The notes below the pieces were generated by a model. That model was not told where the DNA came from, searched no databases, and saw nothing but the letters and a program-made list of their open reading frames with translations. Shown here piece after piece: positions 46,025 through 56,275 of a DNA stretch of 64,000 nt. A program made the position numbers and the translations under genes. The DNA is taken from positions 434,001 to 498,000 of the forward strand of contig NZ_JABBGE010000003.1 of the NCBI RefSeq assembly GCF_012927245.1, given 5' to 3'. Source of the stretch: Streptomyces sp. R302. Its GTDB lineage: Bacteria; Actinomycetota; Actinomycetes; Streptomycetales; Streptomycetaceae. Within the stretch, counting starts at the first letter, position 1. Each line of letters opens with the position of its first letter.

Positions 46025-48004
46025 CTACGGCCGCCAGGACCAGGGCCGGCCGTCCGGGCCGAGCCCCACCACCGTCACCCCGCCGGCGCCCAGGTGCAGC
46101 GCGGCCGCCACCGCCGCGGGCTCCTCCCTCCGGGTACGCAGCCGCCCGCCGGCCCGGACGCACACCCGGCCCTCGGCGTCCGTGCCGAGCAGCACCGTGC
46201 CGAGCGCCGCCGAGCGCGCCGCCCGCACCTCCCCGTAGCCGTCCAGGCCCGCGTCCCCGCCGTCCGGGCCGAGCAGCCGCGCCGAGGCCGGCGGCCGGTG
46301 GTAGAGCCCGCCGGCCGCGCTCGCCACCGTCGAACCCGACAGCGGCAGCGCGCCCGGCGCCTCCCGGCCGTCCACCCAGTGGCGTACGGCCTCCGGCCCC
46401 GCCGCGTACAGATGCGTTCGCCCGTCCGGGTCCGTCGAGACGGCGAAACCGTCCTGCACGACGGCGTCACCCGGAAGCGTCCGCCACGGCCCCCAGGAAC
46501 CGTCCGGCTCGCGGACCCGCTCGGCGACGCCCCGCGCCGCGTTCCGCACGTACAGCCGCACCCGGCCGTCCGGATCCGCCACCGCCACCGGCGCGCCGAG
46601 CCGGCGGCTGCGGTCCGCCCCCAGGTCCGGGGTGCCGAGACCGCGCCAGGCGAGGAACGGGCCGCCGGGGGAGCGCTGCTCCAGGACGACCACCTCCCGC
46701 CGGTTCGGGCCGCCGTGCCCCTCCAGGGCCGCGAACCGCACCCCGAGGAGCAGCACCCGCCCGTCCGGCAGCACCGCCGAACCGAGGCCCGGCGCCAGCG
46801 GGCCGCCGCCCAGGTCCTCGGGACCGCCCCACACCCCGGGCGCGGACTCCCGCCACCGCACCGCGCGCAGCCCGAGGACCCCGTACGCGGCGAGCCGCCC
46901 GTCCGGCTCCGCGGCGAGCGCGAGGCCCGGGCCCGGCCAGCGGCGGTGGGTGGAGCGGACCCAGCCCTTGCGGTTGGTCAGCGGCCGGTCGCCGCCGACG
47001 CCGTAGTCGCCGCACCCCGACGGATTGCCGCACTCCCAGGACGGGTCGCCGCCGTACGGCACCAGGCGGGCCGCCTTCCCCGCCAGCACGGCGGGCGGCA
47101 GGTTCTTGGGCCAGTGGCGGTTGTAGTAGCCGCGGAAGGCGGCCGCCGTGAAGAGCGGGACCGGGGCCCCGTCCCGTATCTCCTCCGCCACCCAGCGCAC
47201 CAGCGCCGACCAGGCGAAACAGGCCGCCGCCGTGTGGTCCCCGTGGTCCGAGTAGCCCGGCTGCTCGGAGTCCCGGCGGCGGACCGCCTCGGGGCTCGGC
47301 TGGACGTCCGGGTCCGGGTCGAGGGTGTGCACCACGGTGGGCCGGTAGCGCCGCAGCAGCCCGGTCAGCGCCGCGACCAGGCCCTCGTGGTCGTACGTCC
47401 CCGGGCGCGCGACCGGCGAGCCCGCCGAGCGGTGCGCGGACAGCTCCAGGGCCCGGTCCTCCCACAGCGCCGGCAGCGCCATGTACCGGCGCGGGGTGTG
47501 CATCGGCAGGTCGAGGTGGACCAGCTCGACCCGGCGCCCGCCGTGCGCGAGCACCGCCCGCTCGGCCGTCCGGCCGCCGCCGAGGGCCAGCGCCTCGCGG
47601 CGCCAGGGGGTGAAGAGCGGCAGGCCGAGGGCGCGGGCGTAGCTCTGCCGCAGGCCCTGGCGGCGGGCGGAGGAGTACGCGGCCCGGTCCGGCGGGGTCC
47701 TCGGCATGCCCTCGACGCGGTTGACGCCGGTGTGCTCGCCGGCCGTCACGTAGACGGAGACCAGCGGCACCCCGGCGTCGAGCAGCCGCTGCGCGTCCGG
47801 GTTCATGAAGTACAGGTCGTCGTCCGGGTGGGCCACGATCTGGAGCAGCAGCGCGCGGCGCGGCTCCCCGCCGGCGAACGGCTTGCCCGGCGCGGGGTCC
47901 GCGGCCGGGGAGGTCCGGCGCGGGGCCGCGGGCACGGAGCAGCCCGCGGCGAGCGCCGTGGTCACGGCGGCGGCCAGGAGCGTACGGCGGGACGGTCGGT
48001 GCAC
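46025..48004 (-). CDS. secreted PIG-L family deacetylase lipoprotein
   Basis: This 659-residue protein has a signal of Tat/lipoprotein type: [21 protein letters not shown] ends in a lipobox Cys about residue 21. The PIG-L (LmbE) domain shows the zinc motif [14 protein letters not shown] (AHPDD) near 55, plus [16 protein letters not shown] ~400-residue C-terminal region has repeated beta-propeller-like strands ([42 protein letters not shown]). The family removes acetyl from GlcNAc-type sugars. I prefer GTG 48004 (GAAGGG 9 nt upstream) over TTG 48025. Substrate is probably an exported glycan. Confidence 0.82.
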   Translation of the reverse strand: MHRPSRRTLLAAAVTTALAAGCSVPAAPRRTSPAADPAPGKPFAGGEPRRALLLQIVAHPDDDLYFMNPDAQRLLDAGVPLVSVYVTAGEHTGVNRVEGMPRTPPDRAAYSSARRQGLRQSYARALGLPLFTPWRREALALGGGRTAERAVLAHGGRRVELVHLDLPMHTPRRYMALPALWEDRALELSAHRSAGSPVARPGTYDHEGLVAALTGLLRRYRPTVVHTLDPDPDVQPSPEAVRRRDSEQPGYSDHGDHTAAACFAWSALVRWVAEEIRDGAPVPLFTAAAFRGYYNRHWPKNLPPAVLAGKAARLVPYGGDPSWECGNPSGCGDYGVGGDRPLTNRKGWVRSTHRRWPGPGLALAAEPDGRLAAYGVLGLRAVRWRESAPGVWGGPEDLGGGPLAPGLGSAVLPDGRVLLLGVRFAALEGHGGPNRREVVVLEQRSPGGPFLAWRGLGTPDLGADRSRRLGAPVAVADPDGRVRLYVRNAARGVAERVREPDGSWGPWRTLPGDAVVQDGFAVSTDPDGRTHLYAAGPEAVRHWVDGREAPGALPLSGSTVASAAGGLYHRPPASARLLGPDGGDAGLDGYGEVRAARSAALGTVLLGTDAEGRVCVRAGGRLRTRREEPAAVAAALHLGAGGVTVVGLGPDGRPWSWRP

Positions 48005-48063
48005 GGCGGATGGCCCTTCCCCCAAGGTCGGTCCCTGGCAAGACGGGCGGCGCGGGGCCCGGG

Positions 48064-48839
48064 TTGCCCGCCGCCGCGCACGCCTCCCGGGCCGTCGCGG
48101 AGGCGGCGGGCGTGGCGGCCCGGGAGGCCGGGGAGGCGGCCGGGGCGTACGCGGAAGGGGTACGGGCCGCGGCCGAGGCCAGGGCGCGCGCCACCCTGGA
48201 GGCCGCCCGCGAACGCGCCGAGGAACTGGCCGTCATCGCCGGCCGGGAGATCGGCTGCCCCTTCGGCCGGTACCGGCCGATCACCGACCGCTGGGAGGCC
48301 GGCGTCCTCACCGGCAAGGGCACCGGCCGGGGCGGCTCCGCGATCCGGCCGGAGGCGACGGGTCACGGCAGCGTGCTCTTCGCCACGGCGATGCTGCGCG
48401 AGCGCGGCGAGGACCCGGAGGGCCGGACCGCGGTCGTCTCCGACTCCGGCGGTCACGTCCACGACGACGAGGGCACCGACCTGGCCCTCCTGAAGCAGAT
48501 CAAGGAGGCCGAACGCGGCCGGGCCGCCGACGACGCCGAACGGCGCGGCGCCTCCGCCCGCTTCGTCCCCGGCGGCCGGGGCCGGGAGGTCCCCGCCGAC
48601 GTGACCCCTCCCCTCCGCCACCCAGAACGAACGGAACGGGTCCGACGCGGCGGCCCTGATCCGCGACGGCGCCAAGGCCGTCGCCCTGGAGACGGCCCAG
48701 AACCAGAACCACTCCCGTACGTCCTGGTCCGCGGCCCGCGTCGAGGAGCCGGAGGCCGTCATGACGGACTTCCACCGCACCCGCGTCGAGACCGCCGACC
48801 GCTACGGCACCCCCGGCGGTCGCGCAGGGCGTGATCTGA
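48064..48839 (+). pseudogene. frameshifted hypothetical gene
   Basis: Coding signal runs in one frame from about 48064 (start uncertain, TTG 48064 or ATG 48010): an Ala/Glu-rich helix, then CPFGRYRPITDRWEAGVL and ATAMLRERGEDPEGRTAVV. Around 48610-48635 third-position GC moves to the +1 frame, which reads NGSDAAALIRDGAKAVALE and MTDFHRTRVETADRYG without its own start. A second possible +1 slip near CACCCCC (48809) would give a natural end at 48839. Either a decayed gene or sequencing indels in C runs. No family recognised. Confidence 0.55.
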
Positions 48840-48884
48840 TGCGCGCGCCCGGGGAGACCTTCTCCGAAGATTTCTCCGGGGCGT

Positions 48885-48911
48885 TGTCGAGACCGGCGCG
48901 GCGGCTCCGAC
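48885..48911 (+). promoter_or_regulatory. ECF42-type promoter upstream of the DGPF gene
   Basis: TGTCGA (48885-48890), 17 nt, CGAC (48908-48911). From memory, ECF42 sigma factors recognise a TGTCGA -35 and a CGA -10. The site is 54 nt upstream of the DGPF start, so the sigma factor downstream probably controls its own operon. Confidence 0.6.
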
Positions 48912-48964
48912 CGTAGGGTGACAGCGCGTCACAGGGGCGCGCGGGTACGGGGAGGACACCCACC

Positions 48965-49327
48965 ATGAAGTACGTCGCGATGATCTACGGCAACCAGGCC
49001 AAGTGGGACTCCTTCCCGGCCGAGGCCTGGCCCGAGGCGATCGCCCGCCAGGAGGCCTTCAACCGCCGCTACCGCGAGACCGGCGAACTCCTCGGCGCCT
49101 ACGGCCTCGCCGACGCCGCGGCCGCCCAGCTGATCCGCCGCGAGGCCGGCGCCCCGACGGTCACCGACGGCCCCTACCTGGAGACCAAGGAGTACCTGGC
49201 CAGCTTCTACCTCCTCGACTGCGACTCCCTGGAACGCGCCCAGCAGATCGCCGCCGACATGCCCTTCGCGGACACCGACCCGGTAGAGCTCTGGCCGATC
49301 CTCCACGAGTCCGCGGCGGATCTGTGA
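48965..49327 (+). CDS. DGPF/YCII-domain protein
   Basis: This 120-residue ferredoxin-like-fold protein (KYVAMIYGNQAKWDSFPA; TVTDGPYLETKEYLASFY) carries the DGPF-family signature. Genes of this family are the usual neighbours and targets of ECF42 sigma factors; their biochemical role is unknown. ATG 48965 follows AGGACACCC. Its stop overlaps the sigma factor's GTG (GTGA), implying coupled translation. Confidence 0.88.
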   Translation: MKYVAMIYGNQAKWDSFPAEAWPEAIARQEAFNRRYRETGELLGAYGLADAAAAQLIRREAGAPTVTDGPYLETKEYLASFYLLDCDSLERAQQIAADMPFADTDPVELWPILHESAADL

Positions 49328-50568
49328 GCACGGAGCAGGCCGGCGTCGAGGACGTGCTGCGGGCGTGTGCCCCGCGCGTCCTCGGCGCGCTCGTCCGTCG
49401 GCACGGGGACTTCTACGGGTGTGAGGACGCCGTCCAGGAGGCGTTGATCGCGGCGGCGCGGCAGTGGCCGGGGCAGGGGGTGCCGGAGCGGCCGGGGGCG
49501 TGGCTGCTGACCGTCGCCCAGCGGAAGTACGTCGACCAGGTGCGCAGCGAGGTCGCCCGCCGGCGGCGCGAGGACACCGTGGCCCTGGCCACCCCGGCGG
49601 CGGAGCTGCTCGCGCCCGCCGCCGACGAGGCGGGGGAGGGGGCCGCGGACGACTCGCTCGCGCTGCTCTTCCTCTGCTGCCACCGGGACCTGTCGCCGTC
49701 CAGCCGGATCGCGCTCACCCTGCGCGCGGTCGGCGGTCTCACCACCGCGCAGATCGCCGCCGCGTTCCTCGTGCCGGAGGCGACGATGGCGCAGCGGATC
49801 AGTCGCGCCAAGCAGACCGTACGGGCCGCGGGGGACGCGCTCGCCCTGCCGGAGGGGGAGGACCGCACCGCCCGGCTCGCCGAGGTCCGGCACGTGCTGT
49901 ACCTCGTCTTCAACGAGGGGTACACGGCGAGCGGCGGGGAGGAGCTGACCGCGCCCGAGCTGTCGACGGAGGCGATCCGGCTCGCGCGGCTGCTGTGCCG
50001 GCTCGTCCCGGACGACGCCGAGACCGCCGGCCTGCTGGCCCTCATGCTGCTGACCGACGCCCGCCGCCCGGCGCGTACCGGCCCGCACGGCGAGCTCGTG
50101 CCGCTGGCCGAGCAGGACCGGACCCGCTGGGACGCGGGCCTGGTGGCCGAGGGCGTCGCCCTGATCAGCCGCACCCTTCCGCTGGGCCGGGTGGGCCCGT
50201 ACCAGCTCCAGGCGGCGATCGCGGCCGTCCACGACGAGGCGGAGTCCGCGGACGCGACCGACTGGCCGCAGATCCTCGCCCTGTACGAACTCCTGGAGCA
50301 CGCGGCCCCGAACCCCATGGTCACCCTGAACCGGGCGGTCGCGGTCGCCATGGTCCAGGGACCCGGGGCCGGGCTCGCCCTCCTCGACACCCTCGCCGCC
50401 GACAAGCGCCTCGCCCGCCACCACCGGCTCCTGGCGACCCGCGCGCACCTCCTTGAGCTCACCGGTGACCGGGCCGCGGCGGCGGAGGCGTACCGCGAGG
50501 CGGCCCGCCGCACGTCCAGCGCCCCGGAGCGCCGCCACCTGACGGAGCGGGCCCGGGGGCTGGGCTGA
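49324..50568 (+). CDS. ECF42-type RNA polymerase sigma factor
   Basis: This 414-residue protein starts at GTG 49324, overlapping the DGPF stop by 4 nt. Sigma region 2 is at about 10-75 (GCEDAVQEALIAAARQWPGQ, ERPGAWLLTVAQRKYVDQV) and region 4 at about 120-165 (ALTLRAVGGLTTAQIAAAFL, EATMAQRISRAKQTVR). A long C-terminal extension (about 180-414) with TPR-like helices (LDTLAADKRLARHHRLLAT, AAAEAYREAARRT) follows. This extension and the DGPF neighbour are diagnostic of ECF42, which lacks a classical anti-sigma factor. An ECF42-like promoter lies upstream of the operon. Confidence 0.88.
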   Translation: MSTEQAGVEDVLRACAPRVLGALVRRHGDFYGCEDAVQEALIAAARQWPGQGVPERPGAWLLTVAQRKYVDQVRSEVARRRREDTVALATPAAELLAPAADEAGEGAADDSLALLFLCCHRDLSPSSRIALTLRAVGGLTTAQIAAAFLVPEATMAQRISRAKQTVRAAGDALALPEGEDRTARLAEVRHVLYLVFNEGYTASGGEELTAPELSTEAIRLARLLCRLVPDDAETAGLLALMLLTDARRPARTGPHGELVPLAEQDRTRWDAGLVAEGVALISRTLPLGRVGPYQLQAAIAAVHDEAESADATDWPQILALYELLEHAAPNPMVTLNRAVAVAMVQGPGAGLALLDTLAADKRLARHHRLLATRAHLLELTGDRAAAAEAYREAARRTSSAPERRHLTERARGLG

Positions 50569-50580
50569 GGCTCGTACCGC

Positions 50581-51447
50581 CTACTCGGCGTCGAACAGCT
50601 CCTCGGCGGAGGCGGCGGTGACCGCGCGGTCGAGGAGGAGGTCGAGCTCGTCGGGGTCGGTCACGGCGGTGACCCGCTCGGCGACGGCCTCGGGAACGTC
50701 GATCCCGCGCGCCCGCAGGACGCGGAGCACGGCCTGGGCCTGGCCCTTGGCCTGGCCCTTGGCCTGGCCCTCCAGGAAGGTCTCCTCGACGAGCGTGCCC
50801 CGCCCGGGGAAGAAGCTGCCCACGTGCCGCATCAGGTGCCTCCAGGTGTTCCTGGCCGGGGTGTCGCCCAGGCCGATCTCCAGCAGTTCCGAGTAGTACG
50901 CGACCGAGTCCGGCTCGGCCGTCGACAGGGCCTGTGCCAGTGCCTCCAGCATGGTGGAGAGGTCCTGGTCGTGGCCGTGGGTCATGGCGGAGAAGGCGGC
51001 CATGGCGAGGTTCCGTCCCGCCTCCTCCGGGTCCGTGATGACGGGCACGTTGTCGGGCCCGAGGACGAGTGGGTGCGTCCGCAGCGCCGTCCAGCCGTCG
51101 ATGCCCGTGAGGAACGGGCCGGTGGCCCACCGGGCGGTCGCCCGGTCCTGGCAGACGACGAGCAGCAGGGCGGGGACGTCGTACTTGGCTCTGAGGTGGG
51201 CGAGGTGATGCGTCCAGCCCGACGCCTGCTCCGGATCGCGCCGGACGCGGGTCTCGATCGCGAGCAGGAAGCCGGGCCCCTCGGAGGGGCTGATCCGCAG
51301 CACGCTGTCGACCTGGGGCGAAGGCGTCAGCACCTCGACCGCGGCCTTCGGCGGCAGCCGTAGCCCCAGGACCCGGAAGACGGGGGAGAGGAGCTCCGGG
51401 CGGTCCTGGAAGATCCGGTGGGACGCTTCGTGGGAGGAAGTGACCAT
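50581..51447 (-). CDS. Rpn/YhgA-like putative nuclease
   Basis: This 288-residue protein has an N-terminal PD-(D/E)xK-like region (VDSVLRISPSEGPGFLLAIE, then HLAHLRAKYDVPALLLVV) and a helical middle. A C-terminal segment with GQAKGQAKGQAQ repeats and VLRVLRARGIDVPEAVAERV is typical of the recombination-promoting nuclease/putative transposase (YhgA-like) group abundant in Streptomyces. ATG 51447 has GGAGGAAG upstream. It is divergent from the rpsJ leader. Endonuclease activity is inferred from the family. Confidence 0.7.
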   Translation of the reverse strand: MVTSSHEASHRIFQDRPELLSPVFRVLGLRLPPKAAVEVLTPSPQVDSVLRISPSEGPGFLLAIETRVRRDPEQASGWTHHLAHLRAKYDVPALLLVVCQDRATARWATGPFLTGIDGWTALRTHPLVLGPDNVPVITDPEEAGRNLAMAAFSAMTHGHDQDLSTMLEALAQALSTAEPDSVAYYSELLEIGLGDTPARNTWRHLMRHVGSFFPGRGTLVEETFLEGQAKGQAKGQAQAVLRVLRARGIDVPEAVAERVTAVTDPDELDLLLDRAVTAASAEELFDAE

Positions 51448-51591
51448 GGGGCGCAACGTACGACCGCCGACACGATTCGGAATATGCCTTTGGGATATGA
51501 CCACCCCGGAGGGTGAAGTCGGCGCGTCCCGGACCCCGCGCGCCCCCTGCGTGTACCCGTACGTGACGTGGGGTACAGTCTTCGACCCCGA

Positions 51592-51622
51592 TTGGCGGCC
51601 CGCAGGGGCCGTATGGCAGACT
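51592..51622 (+). promoter_or_regulatory. candidate rpsJ (S10 operon) promoter
   Basis: TTGGCG (51592-51597), 19 nt, CAGACT (51617-51622). Another possible -10 is TACAGT at 51574-51579, with a poor -35. The 492-nt stretch 51448-51939 holds no gene: it is promoter region and a roughly 300-nt leader containing the shared stem-loop at 51852. Confidence 0.3.
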
Positions 51623-51851
51623 AGCGGGGTTGCTCGGTTGAGTGCCGATGCTGCGCGCCTCCCGCCGGGAGGACCGGAAGCGAGTCCCACAGTACTCGTC
51701 GCTCCTTTTGGGGCGGACGTACGGGAATCTTCCGGGAAGTGTCAGCGGGGTACCAGCCAGGCGTCCGGTGGGTGTTCACCCCCGCACCGCGGTCTTCGGC
51801 CCGCACCCCCTTGGTTGGGAAATCCTTCGGGAGTTCTTCGTAGAGGGAGTG

Positions 51852-51876
51852 CGACACGCCCGACCGCGTGGGTCGG
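51852..51876 (+). promoter_or_regulatory. conserved leader stem-loop of rpsJ, identical to one before rpsL
   Basis: This is the same 25 nt as 41448-41472, including CCGACC-GCGTG-GGTCGG. It lies 64-88 nt upstream of the rpsJ ATG. Confidence 0.7.
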
Positions 51877-51939
51877 AGGAAGAACGCGAACCGACCGGGT
51901 TCCAGGGCGTTAACAAAGAGACAGGACTACGAAGTAGCC

Positions 51940-52248
51940 ATGGCGGGACAGAAGATCCGCATCCGGCTCAAGGCCTACGACCACGAGGTCATCGACTCCT
52001 CGGCGAAGAAGATCGTCGAGACGGTGACCCGCACTGGTGCGTCGGTCGCGGGCCCGGTGCCGCTGCCCACTGAGAAGAACGTGTACTGCGTCATCAAGTC
52101 GCCGCACAAGTACAAGGACTCGCGCGAGCACTTCGAGATGCGCACGCACAAGCGCCTCATCGACATCCTCGACCCCACGCCGAAGACGGTTGACTCGCTG
52201 ATGCGTCTCGACCTCCCGGCTGGCGTCGACATCGAGATCAAGCTCTGA
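51940..52248 (+). CDS. rpsJ: 30S ribosomal protein S10 (NusE)
   Basis: This 102-residue protein of the 30S head also acts as NusE, bridging NusG to the ribosome. It begins [18 protein letters not shown]; the rRNA-binding loop holds [22 protein letters not shown] 51940 was chosen over upstream in-frame starts because the family begins here. First gene of the S10 superoperon. Confidence 0.98.
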   Translation: MAGQKIRIRLKAYDHEVIDSSAKKIVETVTRTGASVAGPVPLPTEKNVYCVIKSPHKYKDSREHFEMRTHKRLIDILDPTPKTVDSLMRLDLPAGVDIEIKL

Positions 52249-52261
52249 GGTGACGCGCGAG

Positions 52262-52906
52262 ATGGCTAAGAACATCAAGGGCATCCTGGGCGAGAAGCTC
52301 GGCATGACGCAGGTCTGGGACGAGAACAACCGGGTCGTCCCGGTGACCGTCGTCAAGGCCGGCCCCAATGTCGTGACCCAGGTGCGTACGAACGACGTCG
52401 ACGGCTACGAGTCGGTCCAGATCGCCTTCGGCGAGATCGACCCGCGCAAGGTGAACAAGCCCCTCAAGGGCCACTTCGCCAAGGCCGACGTCACCCCGCG
52501 CCGTCACCTCGTCGAGCTGCGTACCGCTGACGCCAGCGAGTACACCCTCGGCCAGGAGATCACCGCCGAGGTCTTCGAGGCGGGCATCAAGGTCGACGTG
52601 ACCGGCAAGAGCAAGGGCAAGGGCTTCGCCGGTGTCATGAAGCGCCACAACTTCCGTGGTGGCAAGGCCTCCCACGGTGCCCACCGCGTGCACCGCAAGC
52701 CCGGTTCGATCGGTGGCTGCGCCACCCCGGGCCGTGTCTTCAAGGGCATGCGCATGGCCGGCCGCATGGGCAACGAGCGCGTGACCACCCAGAACCTGAC
52801 CGTTCACGCCGTTGACGCGGAGAAGGGCCTGCTGCTCATCAAGGGCGCGGTTCCTGGTCCGAACGGCGGCCTCGTCCTGGTCCGCACCGCGGCCAAGGGG
52901 GCCTGA
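52262..52906 (+). CDS. rplC: 50S ribosomal protein L3
   Basis: This 214-residue early assembly protein has a loop that reaches the peptidyl transferase centre ([20 protein letters not shown] region). It begins [23 protein letters not shown] 52262 lies 13 nt after the rpsJ stop; a start 4 codons upstream is in frame but less likely. Confidence 0.97.
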   Translation: MAKNIKGILGEKLGMTQVWDENNRVVPVTVVKAGPNVVTQVRTNDVDGYESVQIAFGEIDPRKVNKPLKGHFAKADVTPRRHLVELRTADASEYTLGQEITAEVFEAGIKVDVTGKSKGKGFAGVMKRHNFRGGKASHGAHRVHRKPGSIGGCATPGRVFKGMRMAGRMGNERVTTQNLTVHAVDAEKGLLLIKGAVPGPNGGLVLVRTAAKGA

Positions 52907-52910
52907 GGAT

Positions 52911-53561
52911 ATGAGCACCATTGACATTCTGTCGCCCGCGGGCGACAAGACCGGGACCGTCGAGCTCCCGGCCGAGATCTTCGAGGCCAAGGTCAGCATC
53001 CCGCTGATCCACCAGGTCGTCGTCGCGCAGCTGGCCGCGGCCCGTCAGGGCACGCACAAGACCAAGACGCGTGGCGAGGTCCGTGGTGGTGGCAAGAAGC
53101 CCTACCGCCAGAAGGGCACCGGCCGCGCCCGTCAGGGTTCGACCCGCGCCCCGCAGTTCGCCGGTGGTGGCGTCGTGCACGGTCCCGTGCCGCGTGACTA
53201 CTCGCAGCGGACCCCGAAGAAGATGAAGGCCGCCGCCCTCCGCGGTGCCCTCTCCGACCGGGCGAACCACTCCCGCATCCACGTCGTCTCCGGCGTGGTC
53301 GAGGGTGGCATCTCCACCAAGGCCGCCAAGACGCTGTTCGGCAAGATCTCGGAGCGCAAGAACCTGCTCCTGGTCGTCGAGCGTTCCGACGAGGCCGCGT
53401 GGCTGTCCGCCCGCAACCTGCCCCAGGTGCACATCCTGGAGCCGGGCCAGCTGAACACGTACGACGTGATGCGATCCGACGACGTGGTCTTCACCCAGGC
53501 CGCCCTCGAGTCCTTCGTGTCTGGCCCCAAGGCCGACGACAACGAGGGGAACGAAGCCTGA
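52911..53561 (+). CDS. rplD: 50S ribosomal protein L4
   Basis: This 216-residue protein lines the exit tunnel and in enterobacteria represses the S10 operon. The long tunnel loop contains [20 protein letters not shown] and [22 protein letters not shown] 52911 lies 4 nt after rplC, with TGAGGAT upstream. Confidence 0.97.
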   Translation: MSTIDILSPAGDKTGTVELPAEIFEAKVSIPLIHQVVVAQLAAARQGTHKTKTRGEVRGGGKKPYRQKGTGRARQGSTRAPQFAGGGVVHGPVPRDYSQRTPKKMKAAALRGALSDRANHSRIHVVSGVVEGGISTKAAKTLFGKISERKNLLLVVERSDEAAWLSARNLPQVHILEPGQLNTYDVMRSDDVVFTQAALESFVSGPKADDNEGNEA

Positions 53562-53878
53562 TGGCCGAGATCACCAGCAAGACCTTCACGGACCCGCGCG
53601 ACGTCCTCGTCAAGCCGGTCGTCTCCGAGAAGAGCTACGCCCTGCTCGACGAGAACAAGTACACGTTCATCGTCGCGCCCGGCTCCAACAAGACCCAGAT
53701 CAAGCAGGCCGTCGAGGCGGTCTTCTCGGTCAAGGTCACCGGGGTCAACACGATCAACCGCCAGGGCAAGCGCAAGCGCACCCGCACCGGTTTCGGCAAG
53801 CGCGCCAACACCAAGCGCGCCATCGTGACCCTTGCTGAGGGCAACCGAATCGACATCTTCGGCGGCCCGACCGCCTGA
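53561..53878 (+). CDS. rplW: 50S ribosomal protein L23
   Basis: This 105-residue protein at the tunnel exit is the docking site for trigger factor and SRP. It begins [20 protein letters not shown]; the basic loop is [20 protein letters not shown]. The ATG overlaps the rplD stop by one base (TGATG). Confidence 0.97.
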   Translation: MAEITSKTFTDPRDVLVKPVVSEKSYALLDENKYTFIVAPGSNKTQIKQAVEAVFSVKVTGVNTINRQGKRKRTRTGFGKRANTKRAIVTLAEGNRIDIFGGPTA

Positions 53879-53917
53879 CGGCGGTCGAGTCGTCCGATAT
53901 CGGACGAGGACTGAGAA

Positions 53918-54754
53918 ATGGGTATCCGCAAGTACAAGCCGACTACGCCGGGCCGTCGTGGCTCCTCCGTAGCCGACTTCGTCGAGATCACGCGGTCCAC
54001 GCCGGAGAAGTCGCTGGTCCGCCCCCTGCACAGCAAGGGCGGCCGTAACAACACCGGTCGTGTGACCGTCCGTCACCAGGGCGGTGGCCACAAGCGTGCC
54101 TACCGCGTGATCGACTTCCGTCGTCACGACAAGGACGGCGTGCCGGCCAAGGTCGCTCACATCGAGTACGACCCCAACCGCACCGCGCGCATCGCGCTGC
54201 TCCACTACGCGGACGGCGAGAAGCGCTACATCATCGCTCCCAAGGGTCTGACGCAGGGTGACCGCGTCGAGAACGGCCCGGGCGCGGACATCAAGCCCGG
54301 CAACAACCTGGCCCTCCGCAACATCCCGGTCGGTACCACGATCCACGCGATCGAGCTCCGTCCCGGCGGTGGCGCCAAGTTCGCCCGCTCCGCGGGTGCC
54401 TCCGTGCAGCTGCTCGCGAAGGAGGGCACCATGGCCCACCTCCGCATGCCGTCCGGCGAGATCCGTCTCGTCGACGCCCGCTGCCGTGCCACCATCGGCG
54501 AGGTCGGCAACGCCGAGCAGTCGAACATCAACTGGGGCAAGGCCGGCCGCAAGCGCTGGCTGGGCGTCCGCCCGACCGTTCGCGGTGTGGCGATGAACCC
54601 GGTTGACCACCCGCACGGTGGTGGTGAGGGCAAGACCTCCGGTGGTCGCCACCCGGTCTCCCCGTGGGGTCAGAAGGAGGGTCGTACTCGTTCGCCGAAG
54701 AAGGCTTCGAACAAGTACATCGTCCGCCGCCGCAAGACGAACAAGAAGCGCTAG
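53918..54754 (+). CDS. rplB: 50S ribosomal protein L2
   Basis: This 278-residue core protein is needed for subunit joining and peptidyl transfer. Conserved segments are [19 protein letters not shown] near the start and the C-terminal [19 protein letters not shown] containing the critical His. ATG 53918 is preceded by GAGGACTGAGAA. Confidence 0.98.
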   Translation: MGIRKYKPTTPGRRGSSVADFVEITRSTPEKSLVRPLHSKGGRNNTGRVTVRHQGGGHKRAYRVIDFRRHDKDGVPAKVAHIEYDPNRTARIALLHYADGEKRYIIAPKGLTQGDRVENGPGADIKPGNNLALRNIPVGTTIHAIELRPGGGAKFARSAGASVQLLAKEGTMAHLRMPSGEIRLVDARCRATIGEVGNAEQSNINWGKAGRKRWLGVRPTVRGVAMNPVDHPHGGGEGKTSGGRHPVSPWGQKEGRTRSPKKASNKYIVRRRKTNKKR

Positions 54755-54766
54755 GAGCGGGTTTAG

Positions 54767-55048
54767 ATGCCGCGCAGTCTCAAGAAGGGACCCTTCGTCG
54801 ACGGCCACCTCATCAAGAAGGTGGACGCTCAGAACGAGGCCGGTACCAAGAACGTCATCAAGACCTGGTCCCGTCGCTCCATGATCATCCCGGCGATGCT
54901 CGGGCACACGATCGCGGTGCACAACGGCAAGACCCACGTCCCGGTGTTCGTCACCGAGTCGATGGTCGGGCACAAGCTCGGCGAGTTCTCGCCGACGCGC
55001 ACCTTCCGGGGTCACGTCAAGGAAGACCGGAAGTCGAAGCGCCGCTAG
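54767..55048 (+). CDS. rpsS: 30S ribosomal protein S19
   Basis: This 93-residue protein of the 30S head contacts the A-site finger. It begins [19 protein letters not shown] and ends [18 protein letters not shown] 54767 follows GGAGCGGG, 12 nt after rplB. Confidence 0.98.
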   Translation: MPRSLKKGPFVDGHLIKKVDAQNEAGTKNVIKTWSRRSMIIPAMLGHTIAVHNGKTHVPVFVTESMVGHKLGEFSPTRTFRGHVKEDRKSKRR

Positions 55049-55092
55049 TAGCGGATCGCATTCAGACACGTAAGTAACTGAGAGGGACAACC

Positions 55093-55440
55093 ATGGAAGC
55101 CAGGGCCCAGGCGCGGTACATCCGCGTCACGCCCATGAAGGCCCGCCGCGTGGTGGACCTGATCCGTGGCATGGATGCCACGGAGGCTCAGGCTGTTCTG
55201 CGATTCGCTCCGCAGGCAGCCTCCGTGCCGGTCGGCAAGGTGCTCGACAGCGCCATCGCCAACGCCGCGCACAACTACGACCACACGGACGCCTCTTCGC
55301 TGTTCATCAGCGAGGCGTTCGTCGACGAGGGTCCGACCCTGAAGCGGTTCCGTCCGCGTGCCCAGGGCCGTGCCTACCGGATCCGCAAGCGGACCAGCCA
55401 CATCACCGTGGTCGTCAGCAGCAAGGAAGGAACCCGGTAA
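55093..55440 (+). CDS. rplV: 50S ribosomal protein L22
   Basis: This 115-residue protein has a beta-hairpin that lines the exit tunnel and influences macrolide binding; the hairpin [20 protein letters not shown] is intact. It begins [23 protein letters not shown] 55093 follows GAGAGG; its stop overlaps the rpsC start (TAATG). Confidence 0.98.
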   Translation: MEARAQARYIRVTPMKARRVVDLIRGMDATEAQAVLRFAPQAASVPVGKVLDSAIANAAHNYDHTDASSLFISEAFVDEGPTLKRFRPRAQGRAYRIRKRTSHITVVVSSKEGTR

Positions 55441-56270
55441 TGGGCCAGAAGGTTAACCCGCATGGGTTCCGGCTCGGCATCACCACGGACTTCAAGTCCC
55501 GCTGGTACGCCGACAAGCTGTACAAGGACTACGTCAAGGAAGACGTCGCCATCCGTCGGATGCTGACGTCCGGCATGGAGCGCGCCGGCATCTCGAAGGT
55601 TGAGATCGAGCGCACCCGCGACCGCGTCCGCGTGGACATCCACACCGCTCGCCCGGGCATTGTCATCGGTCGCCGTGGCGCCGAGGCCGACAAGATCCGC
55701 GGCCAGCTGGAGAAGCTGACCGGCAAGCAGGTCCAGCTGAACATCCTCGAGGTCAAGAACCCCGAGGTCGACGCTCAGCTCGTGGCCCAGGCCGTCGCCG
55801 AGCAGCTCTCCTCCCGCGTCTCCTTCCGTCGGGCCATGCGCAAGAGCATGCAGTCCGCCATGAAGGCCGGCGCCAAGGGCATCAAGATCCAGTGTGGTGG
55901 CCGTCTCGGCGGCGCCGAGATGTCCCGCTCGGAGTTCTACCGCGAGGGTCGTGTGCCGCTGCACACGCTCCGCGCGAACGTCGAGTACGGCTTCTTCGAG
56001 GCCAAGACGACCTTCGGCCGCATCGGCGTGAAGGTCTGGATCTACAAGGGCGACGTCAAGAACATCGCCGAGGTCCGCGCCGAGAACGCTGCTGCCCGTG
56101 CGGGCAACCGCCCGGCCCGTGGCGGCGCTGACCGCCCGGCCGGCCGCGGTGGCCGCGGTGGCGAGCGTGGCGGTCGCGGTCGCAAGCCGCAGCAGGCTCC
56201 CGCTGCCGAGGCCCCCAAGGCCGAGGCCGCCGCCGCTCCGGCTGCTGAGAGCACCGGAACGGAGGCCTGA
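55440..56270 (+). CDS. rpsC: 30S ribosomal protein S3
   Basis: This 276-residue protein of the mRNA entry channel and helicase region begins [23 protein letters not shown] domain carries [20 protein letters not shown]. The C-terminal ~60 residues (from about 217) form an Arg/Gly- and then Ala-rich disordered tail ([15 protein letters not shown]) longer than in E. coli S3 (233 residues), as usual in Streptomyces. Confidence 0.98.
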   Translation: MGQKVNPHGFRLGITTDFKSRWYADKLYKDYVKEDVAIRRMLTSGMERAGISKVEIERTRDRVRVDIHTARPGIVIGRRGAEADKIRGQLEKLTGKQVQLNILEVKNPEVDAQLVAQAVAEQLSSRVSFRRAMRKSMQSAMKAGAKGIKIQCGGRLGGAEMSRSEFYREGRVPLHTLRANVEYGFFEAKTTFGRIGVKVWIYKGDVKNIAEVRAENAAARAGNRPARGGADRPAGRGGRGGERGGRGRKPQQAPAAEAPKAEAAAAPAAESTGTEA

Positions 56271-56275
56271 CCGAA

